Shown: one piece after another, positions 1 through 7,990 of the stretch
Layout of the letters: every line of letters starts with the position of its first letter
Numbering within the stretch: position 1 is the stretch's first letter
From: Candidatus Fimivivens faecavium
GTDB taxonomy: Bacteria > Bacillota > Clostridia > Oscillospirales > Ruminococcaceae
Assembly: GCA_018716105.1 (NCBI GenBank)
Contig: DVKH01000042.1
Coordinates: 124,001-188,000, forward strand
Direction: 5' to 3'
DNA length: 64,000 bases
Notes under the pieces: model-generated
What the model was told of the DNA's origin: nothing
What the model saw: the letters and a program-made list of their open reading frames with translations, nothing else
Database searches by the model: none
Translations under genes and position numbers: made by a program

Positions 1-1
1 T

Positions 2-652
2 GAAAAAGCATTATTAACGCTACTAGGGGCATGTAAAAGTGAAAATTCTAAAGCAAAAATTGTATTTCCTTCTACAAGACTAGTATATAAAGGTCAAAAT
101 GAATTACTTTCAGAAGAATCTGAAAAACAATTTTTAACACCGTACGCTATTCAAAAATATGCTTGTGAAGAGTACTTGAAAATGTATAGTAATCTTTATG
201 GAATTCGTTACTGTATTGCGAGAATATGTGTTCCTTATGGATCGTTGGTATCACCGGTAACTTCTCATGGGACGATAGAATTTTTCATAAAACAGGCAAA
301 TGAGAAAAAAGAAATTAGTATTTATGGTGACGGAAATCAAAAACGAACCTTTACCTATATAGAAGATCTTTGTACTATTTTGTGGGAAATGGGACTAAAT
401 GAAAAATGCGTAAATGATATCTATAATGTTGGCGGAGAATCACAGTCAATTCGGCAGGTAGCAAAATGGATAGCAAGTGCTACTAATTCTAAAATTGTTG
501 AATTGACGTGGCCAAAAATGGATCATAAAATTGAAACAGGAAGCACAGCGTTTAATTCAAATAAATTAGAGTCTTTGATACAATGCACCTATCATATGTC
601 TATAAAAAAATGGATTCAGAGTCGCAGTATTTTAAAGAAAGGAATCCTATGA
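2..652 (+). CDS. NAD-dependent epimerase/dehydratase (SDR), 5' truncated
   Basis: The frame is open from base 2, so the N-terminus with its Rossmann glycine motif lies outside the window. The visible 216 residues carry the extended-SDR catalytic signature: a Ser/Thr in FPSTRLVYKG, then YAIQK (the YxxxK pair), and a typical C-terminal substrate-binding half with GDGNQKRTFTYIEDL and YNVGGES. It probably acts on a nucleotide sugar in the cytoplasm. The stop overlaps the start of glf by four bases, which indicates an operon for surface polysaccharide precursors. Base composition is strikingly AT-rich compared with the region beyond 5.3 kb, consistent with an exchanged polysaccharide locus. The exact substrate cannot be told. 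Confidence 0.85.
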   Translation, partial: EKALLTLLGACKSENSKAKIVFPSTRLVYKGQNELLSEESEKQFLTPYAIQKYACEEYLKMYSNLYGIRYCIARICVPYGSLVSPVTSHGTIEFFIKQANEKKEISIYGDGNQKRTFTYIEDLCTILWEMGLNEKCVNDIYNVGGESQSIRQVAKWIASATNSKIVELTWPKMDHKIETGSTAFNSNKLESLIQCTYHMSIKKWIQSRSILKKGIL

Positions 653-1836
653 TGAAAGAAATAATCGTTGTTGGATGTGGATTTTCCGGCAGTATTTTAG
701 GAAGGAAATTAGCGGAAGATTTAAATCGTCAGGTTGTGATTTTGGAAAAAAGATCTCATATCGGCGGAAACATGTTTGATGAACTCGATGAGCATGGTAT
801 ATTAATACAACGGTACGGCCCTCATTTTTTAAATACTAATAACTATGCTATTATTAGGTTTTTAGAACAATACACCAATTTGTTTCCTCACTTCACAAAA
901 CTATTGAGTTATATCGACGGTCAGTATGTCCGTCTCCCATTCAATTTTTTGACTGTTCAGCAGTTGGTAGGAGCTGAAAATTCTGAAATTTTACTCAAAA
1001 AACTCCGTCGTAACTTTAAGGGGCGAGATCGTGTCCCAATTTTAGAACTGGTGGATCATACAGATTCTGATATCAGCGCCTACGGCACGTTGCTTTTTGA
1101 AAAAGCATACCGCACATACACTTCTAAAATGTGGGGGATTCAACCGGAACAGATCGATAAATATGTACTGGAACGAGTCCCAATGGCAATGAATTATGAT
1201 GAACGGTATTTAAACAAAGACTTTCAATATCTTCCGACACAAGGCTTTACAAGACTTTTTGAAAATATGTTGAATCATCCCAATATAAAAGTTCGACTGA
1301 GCACAGATGCTTTGAAGCTTTTAGATCTGGAGGAGTCCACGGGGACAATTTACTTTGAAGGGCGGCCAGTTGATTGCCTTGTTTATACTGGAGCTATTGA
1401 CGAACTATTTCAGAAAAAATATGGCGCACTGCCTTATCGCTCTTTGGACATTCGATATGAATATTATGAAAACCTGAATCATGTCCTGCCGAGTGAAATC
1501 ATTTCTTATCCCCAGGCGCCTGGTTATACCCGCAGTACAGAGTATCGCAAGTTGATGCTGGATGACAGCGGCGCACACGGCTCTGTGGTCGCTACAGAGT
1601 ATCCCTTGGAATATAATCCAAATTCAACAGTTGGAAATACACCTTATTATCCTGTGAATACAGAGGAAAGTGATGCCGTCTATCGGATGTATTTGACTGA
1701 GGCGGAAAAGTTTAAAAGTTTATTCCTTTGCGGCCGTCTTGCCGAATTTAAATATTATAACATGGATATCTGTATTGAACATGCTTTACAGTATTTTGAA
1801 AATATAAAATCTTATTTGGAGCACGAAGATTCATGA
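649..1836 (+). CDS. glf: UDP-galactopyranose mutase
   Basis: A 395-residue flavoprotein that interconverts UDP-galactopyranose and UDP-galactofuranose for galactofuranose-containing glycans. The N-terminus VVGCGFSGSILG is the FAD-binding GxGxxG fold, followed by LEKRSHIGGN and YGPHFLNTNN, which are typical of Glf. The C-terminal CGRLAEFKYYNMD matches the family's flavin-contacting end. I chose the ATG at 649 (a second ATG follows at 652); AAGAAAGGA lies just upstream and the codon overlaps the preceding TGA. An upstream in-frame ATG at 583 would give an unlikely 22-residue extension inside the preceding gene. Length fits the family. Confidence 0.95.
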   Translation: MMKEIIVVGCGFSGSILGRKLAEDLNRQVVILEKRSHIGGNMFDELDEHGILIQRYGPHFLNTNNYAIIRFLEQYTNLFPHFTKLLSYIDGQYVRLPFNFLTVQQLVGAENSEILLKKLRRNFKGRDRVPILELVDHTDSDISAYGTLLFEKAYRTYTSKMWGIQPEQIDKYVLERVPMAMNYDERYLNKDFQYLPTQGFTRLFENMLNHPNIKVRLSTDALKLLDLEESTGTIYFEGRPVDCLVYTGAIDELFQKKYGALPYRSLDIRYEYYENLNHVLPSEIISYPQAPGYTRSTEYRKLMLDDSGAHGSVVATEYPLEYNPNSTVGNTPYYPVNTEESDAVYRMYLTEAEKFKSLFLCGRLAEFKYYNMDICIEHALQYFENIKSYLEHEDS

Positions 1837-2234
1837 ATAAATACGTTTTAAACCAAACATTTCATGAAACGATTCGTTATTTGATTTGCGGTGCAACCAC
1901 GGTAGCGGTGAATGTCGTGGCATATCACTTGCTGTCTTGTTGGATGGAACCCTTGACGGCCAATACTATTGCGTTTTTCATTGCGGTTTTATATGCTTAT
2001 TTTGGAAACAGTTTATTTGTTTTTCGGACAGGCTATACCTGGAAGAACTTTTCTGAATTTATGGCGATGCGAATTGGGACATTGTTTATTGACAATGGTG
2101 GAATGTATTTGATGCTGAACTGGAATTGGAATGATTTGGCGGCGAAATGTATAGTTAATTTTATCATTATTGCGCTTAATTACATTTTAAGCAAGCTGCT
2201 GATCTTCAAAAATAAAAAGGTGGAATCTGAATGA
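1833..2234 (+). CDS. GtrA-family membrane protein
   Basis: A 133-residue protein with four hydrophobic segments (about residues 14-34, 40-58, 76-95 and 100-120), the usual GtrA topology. FGNSLFVFR between helices 2 and 3 and [12 protein letters not shown] at the end are characteristic. GtrA-like proteins are thought to help move lipid-linked sugars across the membrane; the precise activity is not established. It overlaps glf by four bases and rfbA by four, so it is translationally coupled within the precursor operon. Confidence 0.88.
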   Translation: MNKYVLNQTFHETIRYLICGATTVAVNVVAYHLLSCWMEPLTANTIAFFIAVLYAYFGNSLFVFRTGYTWKNFSEFMAMRIGTLFIDNGGMYLMLNWNWNDLAAKCIVNFIIIALNYILSKLLIFKNKKVESE

Positions 2235-3106
2235 AGGGAATTATCTTAGCCGGAGGATCCGGCACAAGGCTATATCCCATCACAAAGGGGGTTTCCAAGC
2301 AGGCGCTTGCTGTTTATGACAAGCCGATGATTTATTATCCTCTTTCAACGTTAATGCTGTCCGGAATACGAGAGGTATTGATCATTTCGACACCGAAAGA
2401 TATTTCGGTGTTTCAGGATATTCTTGGAAACGGAAAGCAGTTGGGAATGAAATTCTGCTACGCAGTTCAGGAAGCTCCCAATGGACTCGCCGAGGCGTTT
2501 ATCATCGGCGAGGAGTTTATTGGAACCGACCGAGTGGCGTTAGTTCTTGGCGACAACATATTTTATGGCGCGGGCTTTTCCCTGACGTTGCAGGAAGCGG
2601 CTACGGTTAAAGAAGGAGCGGTTATATTCGGTTACCCGGTCAACAACCCTTCCAGCTTTGGCGTTGTGGAGTTTGATGAGAATGGAAAAGTATTGTCCCT
2701 GGAGGAAAAGCCAAAATCGCCAAAATCAAAATTTGCAGTTCCGGGCCTTTATTTCTATGACAACAGCGTTGTAGAGATCGCCAAAAATATAAAACCTTCC
2801 GATAGAGGCGAGTTGGAAATTACAGCTGTCAATAATGAGTATCTGCGCCGCGGTAAGCTTCGGGTGGTGAGATTTTTCCGCGGTATGGCCTGGCTGGATA
2901 CCGGAACGTATGAGGGTCTTCAGGAAGCGTCTCAATTTGTGAATATTATTCAGAAGCGGCAGGGACTGTATGTTTCCTGCATCGAAGAAATAGCATATCG
3001 AAAGGGTTTTATTGATAAGGAACAATTGCTGAAACTGGCCGAACCGCTGATGAAAACAGAGTATGGACAATATCTGAAAGTGGTTGCCGGAGAGGATATG
3101 GTATGA
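2231..3106 (+). CDS. rfbA: Glucose-1-phosphate thymidylyltransferase
   Basis: A 291-residue RmlA enzyme making dTDP-glucose from glucose-1-phosphate and dTTP, the first step of dTDP-L-rhamnose synthesis. The nucleotidyltransferase signature [16 protein letters not shown] opens the protein; [27 protein letters not shown] and the C-terminal [18 protein letters not shown] are RmlA hallmarks. ATGA overlaps on both sides couple it to GtrA and rfbB. rfbC and rfbD are not visible; they may lie upstream of the window or elsewhere. Confidence 0.97.
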   Translation: MKGIILAGGSGTRLYPITKGVSKQALAVYDKPMIYYPLSTLMLSGIREVLIISTPKDISVFQDILGNGKQLGMKFCYAVQEAPNGLAEAFIIGEEFIGTDRVALVLGDNIFYGAGFSLTLQEAATVKEGAVIFGYPVNNPSSFGVVEFDENGKVLSLEEKPKSPKSKFAVPGLYFYDNSVVEIAKNIKPSDRGELEITAVNNEYLRRGKLRVVRFFRGMAWLDTGTYEGLQEASQFVNIIQKRQGLYVSCIEEIAYRKGFIDKEQLLKLAEPLMKTEYGQYLKVVAGEDMV

Positions 3107-4152
3107 AGAACATATTGGTTACCGGCGGAGCCGGATTTATCGGTTCTAATTTTGTTAAGTATATGCTTTCCCACACTGGATGCAGCATTGTCAATCTGGA
3201 CGCGCTGACCTATGCGGGAAACCTGGAAAATCTACGGGAGGTGGAGGCTGATTCCCGTTACGTCTTTGTTCGCGGAGACATTTGTGACCGGGATCTCGTT
3301 CACAACCTTTTTGAGAAATATGACGTTGATACCGTAGTAAATTTTGCGGCAGAATCACATGTGGACCGGAGCATCACCGATCCCGATATCTTTGTTCAGA
3401 CCAATATCATGGGGACCCAGAACCTTCTGTTTGCGGCCAGGCGGTATTGGAGCGTCCGTCCGGAGGATAAGCATTGCCGGGAGTATCGGCCAGAGGTCAG
3501 ATTCCTTCAGGTTTCCACAGACGAAGTGTATGGTGCGCTGGGAAAGACGGGTATGTTCACCGAAACCACGCCGCTTTCTCCTAACAGCCCCTACTCTGCG
3601 TCTAAAGCCGGTGCCGATCTGTTTGTTAGAGCGTATCATGAGACCTTTGGCTTGCCGGTAAATATTACCCGTTGCTCGAACAACTATGGACCATATCAGT
3701 TTCCTGAAAAACTGATCCCCCTGATGATTCATAATTGTCTTGAGGACAAGCCCCTGCCCATTTATGGAGACGGACTGCAGATCCGGGATTGGCTCTATGT
3801 GGAAGATCATTGTAGCGCCATTGCCTCGGTGCTGGAGAAGGGGCGGCTGGGCGAAATTTACAACATTGGCGGAAATAACGAAAAGGCCAATATCGAAATA
3901 GTGCGTTTCATCCTATCGCGAATGGGAAAAAACAAAAGCCTGATCACCCATGTGAAAGACCGCCCGGGGCATGACCGCCGCTATGCCATAGATAACACCA
4001 AAATAACCGCGGAATTGGGCTGGTCGCCTAGCTATACCTTTGAGGGTGGAATGGCGAAAACCATCGACTGGTATCTGGCCAATCCTCAGTGGATGGAGCA
4101 TGTCACCTCCGGGGCTTATCAGGACTATTACAACAGGATGTATCACGGATAA
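3103..4152 (+). CDS. rfbB: dTDP-glucose 4,6-dehydratase
   Basis: A 349-residue SDR enzyme, the second step toward dTDP-rhamnose. [14 protein letters not shown] is the NAD-binding motif; [21 protein letters not shown] and YSASKAGAD (catalytic YxxxK) are RmlB signatures, as is [20 protein letters not shown]. It is the last gene of the AT-richer cluster; overall composition is intermediate between the upstream AT-rich genes and the GC-rich genes after 5.3 kb. No clear terminator follows; the next about 200 bases hold no recognisable gene. Confidence 0.97.
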   Translation: MKNILVTGGAGFIGSNFVKYMLSHTGCSIVNLDALTYAGNLENLREVEADSRYVFVRGDICDRDLVHNLFEKYDVDTVVNFAAESHVDRSITDPDIFVQTNIMGTQNLLFAARRYWSVRPEDKHCREYRPEVRFLQVSTDEVYGALGKTGMFTETTPLSPNSPYSASKAGADLFVRAYHETFGLPVNITRCSNNYGPYQFPEKLIPLMIHNCLEDKPLPIYGDGLQIRDWLYVEDHCSAIASVLEKGRLGEIYNIGGNNEKANIEIVRFILSRMGKNKSLITHVKDRPGHDRRYAIDNTKITAELGWSPSYTFEGGMAKTIDWYLANPQWMEHVTSGAYQDYYNRMYHG

Positions 4153-4348
4153 ATGCGAATCAGCGTGGGGATTGGGCTGTTCTCACGCTGATTTGTGTTT
4201 ACAGCAGGTGAAGGCAAATCTCCGAGCATACCCATCATAGCTTCATGCCTTCAGTTGCAGTTTGATTCGTAAGCTGTGCCCTTTTTACAACACATTTGTC
4301 AGAATATCAGTACTTTAAATGTTCCGAAGACCAGTGGATGTTTATGTA
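4153..4348. other. Gene-poor spacer after rfbB
   Basis: About 200 bases between rfbB and the minus-strand small regulator. I see no tRNA, strong promoter or convincing small gene. The short frame continuing past the rfbB stop is most likely non-coding. Confidence 0.5.
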
Positions 4349-4540
4349 CTATGCTGGACGATCCTTAGATGGATTGCTGTGGGAAGGCTCCGTTTTAATC
4401 GCGTCAAGCCCTTTGCGAATTAAGTATCGATACATTTCGGAATAAGGTTTGTCGTAGAACAAACGCCTTTTCACTTCGGCAGCGTCTGTCTCGATATCGC
4501 TTGGAACAGATAACATAAAACGCTTGTTTTGTGTAGGCAT
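4349..4540 (-). CDS. Small ribbon-helix-helix-like protein
   Basis: A 63-residue basic protein starting KRFMLSVPSDIETDAAEVKRR. A beta strand (RFMLSVP) is followed by two amphipathic helices (EVKRRLFYDKPYSEMYRYLIRKGLDAI), the layout expected of a ribbon-helix-helix DNA-binding domain. AGGAGG lies just upstream of the ATG. It is transcribed divergently from a second RHH-like gene at 4685, and the two share a repeat-rich promoter region. It may be one arm of an autoregulated module or a plasmid/phage-type regulator. No toxin partner is recognisable next to it. Confidence 0.6.
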   Translation of the reverse strand: MPTQNKRFMLSVPSDIETDAAEVKRRLFYDKPYSEMYRYLIRKGLDAIKTEPSHSNPSKDRPA

Positions 4541-4581
4541 TTTTATCCTCCTTTTAGTGGTTTGGTGGTTCTCTGGTTACT

Positions 4582-4611
4582 ATTATAGTGGTTTTGTGGT
4601 TCACTTGTCAA
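4582..4611 (-). promoter_or_regulatory. Promoter of the minus-strand RHH-like gene
   Basis: Read on the minus strand: TTGACA at 4611-4606, an 18-base spacer and TATAAT at 4587-4582. Its -35 overlaps the -35 of the divergent promoter, so binding of RNA polymerase to one should exclude the other. Confidence 0.65.
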
Positions 4612-4634
4612 TGAGCAGACAGAATTATTATAAT
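4605..4634 (+). promoter_or_regulatory. Promoter of the plus-strand RHH gene
   Basis: TTGTCA at 4605-4610, an 18-base spacer and a perfect TATAAT at 4629-4634. The predicted start falls next to the repeat at 4646-4655, about 50 bases before the ATG at 4685. Confidence 0.65.
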
Positions 4635-4684
4635 CTCTTGCGCTTGTGGTTCACTGATGGTACAATATTATCGGAGGTGTAATT

Positions 4685-4882
4685 ATGGCGACTGATAAGC
4701 CCAGATACTCAATAACTTTGGATGATGATATGTTCAGGGAAATAGAAGACTTCCGGTTTGAACATCGCTATCAAACCAGGAATCAGGCAACAATTGAATT
4801 AATTCGGTTAGGACTGGAAGCTTTAAAAAAAGAGCAGTCGGAATTAAAATCGAAAAGCAGTAACGACAAAGGAAACAAATGA
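4685..4882 (+). CDS. Ribbon-helix-helix transcriptional regulator-like protein
   Basis: A 65-residue protein. PRYSITLDDDMFREIEDFRF gives the DNA-contacting strand and first helix; QTRNQATIELIRLGLEALKK is the second helix of an Arc/CopG-type RHH fold. The C-terminus is polar and lysine-rich. TCGGAGGTG precedes the start at good spacing. Its promoter overlaps that of the divergent small gene and is flanked by direct repeats, so it is likely an autorepressor. Antitoxins often have this fold, but no classical toxin follows; a 56-codon frame that overlaps the stop (4879-5049) is dubious. Confidence 0.75.
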   Translation: MATDKPRYSITLDDDMFREIEDFRFEHRYQTRNQATIELIRLGLEALKKEQSELKSKSSNDKGNK

Positions 4883-4892
4883 CATTGTCAAC

Positions 4893-4928
4893 AGTGGCAG
4901 ATAATACATTGTCTGCCGCTTTCTTTTT
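4893..4928 (+). terminator. Terminator of the RHH gene
   Basis: AGTGGCAGA (4893-4901) pairs with TCTGCCGCT (4912-4920) across a 10-base loop, with one G-U pair, followed by TTCTTTTT. Confidence 0.65.
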
Positions 4929-4991
4929 AGGCGGAAATACGGTTTACGATTCGGCTTTTGCGGAGATGAACATCGACGGGACGGTTCATAT

Positions 4992-5033
4992 AAAAAACGC
5001 GCAGATTGCTCAAGGCAATCTGCGCGTTTTTTT
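4992..5033. terminator. Bidirectional terminator next to tRNA-Thr
   Basis: CGCGCAGATTG (4998-5008) and CAATCTGCGCG (5016-5026) form a perfect 11-base stem with a 7-base loop. Six A residues precede and seven T residues follow, so it can stop the tRNA transcript on the minus strand and read-through from the left. Confidence 0.85.
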
Positions 5034-5108
5034 GGAGCTAGTGATGTGACTCGAACACACGACCTGCTGATTACGAATCAGCTGCACTACCGACTGTGCT
5101 ACACTAGC
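5033..5108 (-). tRNA. tRNA-Thr (anticodon CGT)
   Basis: Read on the minus strand, GCTAGTG (5108-5102) pairs with CACTAGC as the acceptor stem, followed by T and an encoded CCA (5035-5033). The anticodon arm is GCTGA-TTCGTAA-TCAGC, giving anticodon CGT, which reads ACG threonine codons. The T arm contains GTTCGAGTC. A consensus promoter lies about 80 bases upstream and a terminator follows directly. Confidence 0.95.
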
Positions 5109-5197
5109 GTGCTCTGCGTGGGATCAACGAGGCTCCCTATGCCGGCCTTGGGCTTATGGCCCCGGCGAACAGGCCGCCGCTCTGCCGACGCTAAATT

Positions 5198-5226
5198 ATT
5201 ATATCCGGTTCCGCGCAATTCGTCAA
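5198..5226 (-). promoter_or_regulatory. Promoter of tRNA-Thr
   Basis: On the minus strand, TTGACG (5226-5221), exactly 17 bases, then TATAAT (5203-5198). The transcript would carry roughly an 80-base 5' extension before the mature tRNA. Confidence 0.75.
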
Positions 5227-5304
5227 GACTTCACGCGGCTGGAATAACTTTTTTTCGCCGCCCCATACTAAAAGAAACGCAAAAAACGGAAAGGGGTGCG
5301 GCGG

Positions 5305-6579
5305 ATGCGGCGGGCGATGCTGTTTCTTCGGCAGAACGGCAGTTTCCTAACCGGGGCTGTAACGCTCTCCTGCGGGGCTTTTGCCGCCCAACTGATCCCC
5401 GTACTGGTTTCGCCGCTGCTGACCCGCGCTTACACCGACGCCCAGTTCGGCGCTTATGCGCTGTTCACCGCCTCTCTCGGCGTGTTTAGCCAAATTGTCT
5501 GCCTCAAATACGACATGGCCGTCTCGATCGTACCAGACGGCCGCGACGCAGCGGGGTTGTTTTTTCTATGCCTTTTGTCGAGTGGAGCGGCCGCGGGTCT
5601 GCTCTCCCTTCTGCTCCCCGCCGCGCCGGCCATCGCCCGGCTGCTCCGGGCCGGGGATACCGGCTGGATCTACTTTATACCGCCGTCCGTTTTTTTTGCG
5701 GGAACCTATGCGGCGCTCACCGGCCACCAGGTTCGGATGGAGCGCTACCACGAAATCACCCGCGCGGCGGTGTTCCGGGCCGGGGTTCTCGCCGCGCTCC
5801 AGCTTCTGCTTTCGCCGCTGCCGCTGGGCGGGACGGCGCTTTGCGCCGCGACAACGGCCTCTTACATCGCAGGGAGCTGGGCGCTTTTGGCCGGCTGCCG
5901 CAAGGAGTTGTCCAATCTTCGGTTTAGCGCCGCGGAACTCTCACGGATCGCGCTCGCGCACCGGTCCTACCCGGCCTACACCACGCCGGGCTCTCTGGCG
6001 AACGCCCTGGTCTATCACGCCGGGAATTTCCTGATTTCGGCCTTTTATTCGCCTGCGGTCCTCGGACAGTATTCGCTGATCCAGCGGATTCTCGCAACGC
6101 CGATCAGCGTCGTTTCCGCTTCGTTCGGGCAGGTGTTTGTTCGGCGGCTGTCGGCGCGGGGCGGAGGGGACGGTTTTTCGCTGTTCTGTCAGATCTCCTG
6201 CCTGCTGGCGGCGGTTTCCGCGGCGGGCTTTGCGCTCGCGGGCGCTCTCGCCGATCCGATGATCCCTCTGATCTTCGGCGGGGCATGGCGGCCCGCCGTT
6301 TCGATGCTCCGGGTGATGCTGCCGCTGTTTGCGGTCCGGTTTGTGGTCAACTCCGTCTCGTCCTGCGCGATTGTGGCCGGCCGGCAGCGCGCCACCATGC
6401 TCTGGCAGGTGTCGCTTCTGGCGCTGTCGGCCCTGCCGGCGGCGGTGCACCTGTTCCGCCCGCTGCCGGTTTTGGGTTATCTTTCGCTGCTGACCGCTCT
6501 CTTGACGGCCGGATACCTTATTTTTTATCTCTACTGCTACCTCTTGTTAAAGGAGAAAAGAAAAAATGGAGCTTCCTAG
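5305..6579 (+). CDS. Polysaccharide flippase (Wzx/MATE-like)
   Basis: A 424-residue, very hydrophobic protein with about twelve predicted membrane segments. TGAVTLSCGAFAAQLIPVL followed by SPLLTRAYTDAQFGAYALF is the N-terminal pattern of oligosaccharide flippases, and VVSASFGQVFVRRLSAR recurs mid-protein. Such proteins flip undecaprenyl-linked repeat units across the membrane. I prefer the ATG at 5305, eight bases after AAGGGG; a GTG at 5296 would sit on the ribosome binding site. The stop overlaps the following polymerase-like gene by 14 bases. Composition is much more GC-rich than the cluster left of the tRNA. Confidence 0.85.
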   Translation: MRRAMLFLRQNGSFLTGAVTLSCGAFAAQLIPVLVSPLLTRAYTDAQFGAYALFTASLGVFSQIVCLKYDMAVSIVPDGRDAAGLFFLCLLSSGAAAGLLSLLLPAAPAIARLLRAGDTGWIYFIPPSVFFAGTYAALTGHQVRMERYHEITRAAVFRAGVLAALQLLLSPLPLGGTALCAATTASYIAGSWALLAGCRKELSNLRFSAAELSRIALAHRSYPAYTTPGSLANALVYHAGNFLISAFYSPAVLGQYSLIQRILATPISVVSASFGQVFVRRLSARGGGDGFSLFCQISCLLAAVSAAGFALAGALADPMIPLIFGGAWRPAVSMLRVMLPLFAVRFVVNSVSSCAIVAGRQRATMLWQVSLLALSALPAAVHLFRPLPVLGYLSLLTALLTAGYLIFYLYCYLLLKEKRKNGAS

Positions 6580-7990
6580 TTTTCGTCCCCGGCGCGCGCT
6601 CGCCTTTTTTCTGCCGGCATCGGCGCTGCTGTTCAGTTTTGAACTCGCCTCTGGAAGCTCGTTCGGCCTGCTGGAGCTTTCGGTTGCGGGACTTAGCGTT
6701 TCGCTTCTGCTCTCGGTTTGGGGACAGTTCGGCTTTCGCCCCGTTCCGATCGCGCGCTTTCTCTCGATGGCCGGAACCGGGGGCGCGCCGCTTTGCTTTG
6801 CGGCGCTTTTTTATCTCGCCGCCGATCTTCTGAGCGTTCTTTATTCGCCGGCGCTCCGGCTGATGTGGGAAAAATACCGCGTCGTCGCGGCGCTTCTTGT
6901 CGTCGCGGCGGCGGTCAGCTTTGTGCGCGGGGACGCGCGGCTCCTGCGCCGGACCGAATGGGCGCTCGCGTGGTCTGCGCCGCTGATCGCCCTTGCGACC
7001 CTGCTCAACTACTATATCATCCGCGTTTACCCGATGTTTTACACCCTTCGGCTCTCGCTCCGGCGGGACTATAACATGTATGCGACCGCGCTTTACACCG
7101 CGTCGGTCCTGGGGATTTTTTTGTCGGTCACCGAATGGAAGACCCCGCTGCGCCGGGCGGCGGGGGTGCTGTTCTTCGCGTCGTTCTCGCTTCCGATGAT
7201 TTTCCTGAGCGGCTCCCGCAGGATCTATATCCTCCTGCCCATCACAATCTTCGTGTTCCTTGCGGTTTGGGCCTGGCGCGAACTCTCGGCAGAAGGGCTC
7301 TGGAAAGGGACTGCCGTCGTCGCGTCTGCGATGATCCTGGCCGGGGTTTTCTCGGGTGCCCTCGCCGCGTCGTTCCAGGCCCGGATGCACAGCCTGTACG
7401 CGGCCGAAGGCCCGGCCGGCGTTTCCGGGAGCATTCTTGGCGGCGGGGCGGCCGAGACGAGGCCCGAGGAGCGGTATGAAACCGTCTCGAGCGGCTCGAT
7501 GTTTACCAAGCGCTTCGCCATCTGGAAAATCGCGCTTAACGAGCTGAAAACCTACCGCTCCGCGGAGCTGCTCGCTGGGCGCGGCGGAGGATATCAGATC
7601 GTCCTCTACGACGATGTCGGAGAAGAGCTGGACCCCTATTATCCCGACCGGGACGCGCGGCGGGGAACCCTTTCCGCGCACAATATGATGCTCGCCGACC
7701 TTCTCGACGGCGGGATTCTCAAGCTGTCCGCCGAATTCGTCCTGCTTGCGGCGCTTTTGATGACGCTGGCGCCGTTTCTGTTCCGAAATCCCCCGATGGG
7801 CCTTGCGTATGGGATGATCCTCGGGCTTTCGGTCGTCGGGAGCATGGTTTCCAACCGCTACGGCCTTCTGTACGACCGGTATTTTATCATCTTTGCCGCG
7901 CTCTGCGCTGCGCGCGCCGCGCAGAGCGGGGAGGAGGGGACGACCGCTTATGAAAATCGCCATGCTGACCACCGTTCACCGGCACGATGA
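6566..7990 (+). CDS. O-antigen polymerase/ligase-like membrane protein
   Basis: A 474-residue polytopic protein with about ten hydrophobic segments and one large extracytoplasmic loop (about residues 270-370) before GTLSAHNMMLADLLDGGIL. That order is typical of Wzy polymerases and WaaL-type ligases, whose sequences are otherwise poorly conserved; SGSRRIYILLPI also fits. It probably polymerises or transfers the glycan repeat unit. AAAGGAG precedes the ATG. Its 3' end overlaps the next glycosyltransferase by 41 bases, unusually long but in a different frame with a good internal start. Confidence 0.75.
   Translation: MELPSFRPRRALAFFLPASALLFSFELASGSSFGLLELSVAGLSVSLLLSVWGQFGFRPVPIARFLSMAGTGGAPLCFAALFYLAADLLSVLYSPALRLMWEKYRVVAALLVVAAAVSFVRGDARLLRRTEWALAWSAPLIALATLLNYYIIRVYPMFYTLRLSLRRDYNMYATALYTASVLGIFLSVTEWKTPLRRAAGVLFFASFSLPMIFLSGSRRIYILLPITIFVFLAVWAWRELSAEGLWKGTAVVASAMILAGVFSGALAASFQARMHSLYAAEGPAGVSGSILGGGAAETRPEERYETVSSGSMFTKRFAIWKIALNELKTYRSAELLAGRGGGYQIVLYDDVGEELDPYYPDRDARRGTLSAHNMMLADLLDGGILKLSAEFVLLAALLMTLAPFLFRNPPMGLAYGMILGLSVVGSMVSNRYGLLYDRYFIIFAALCAARAAQSGEEGTTAYENRHADHRSPAR

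Larger units (their letters stand above)
4557..4655. repeat. Three GTGGTTC(A/T)CT direct repeats (candidate operators)
   Basis: GTGGTTTGGTGGTTCTCT at 4557-4574 and GTGGTTTTGTGGTTCACT at 4588-4605 differ at two positions and start 31 bases apart; a shorter GTGGTTCACT copy is at 4646-4655. The outer two copies sit where the two divergent transcripts should start and the middle copy lies in the minus-strand promoter spacer. Tandem short repeats in this position are typical operators for RHH repressors, so autoregulation by one or both flanking proteins is the natural inference. Confidence 0.6.

Noticed and set aside
4879..5049. 56-codon frame overlapping the RHH stop by ATGA, possible toxin partner
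   Set aside because: It contains the RHH terminator hairpin and runs into the tRNA-Thr gene; no toxin motif. Kept only as a remark.
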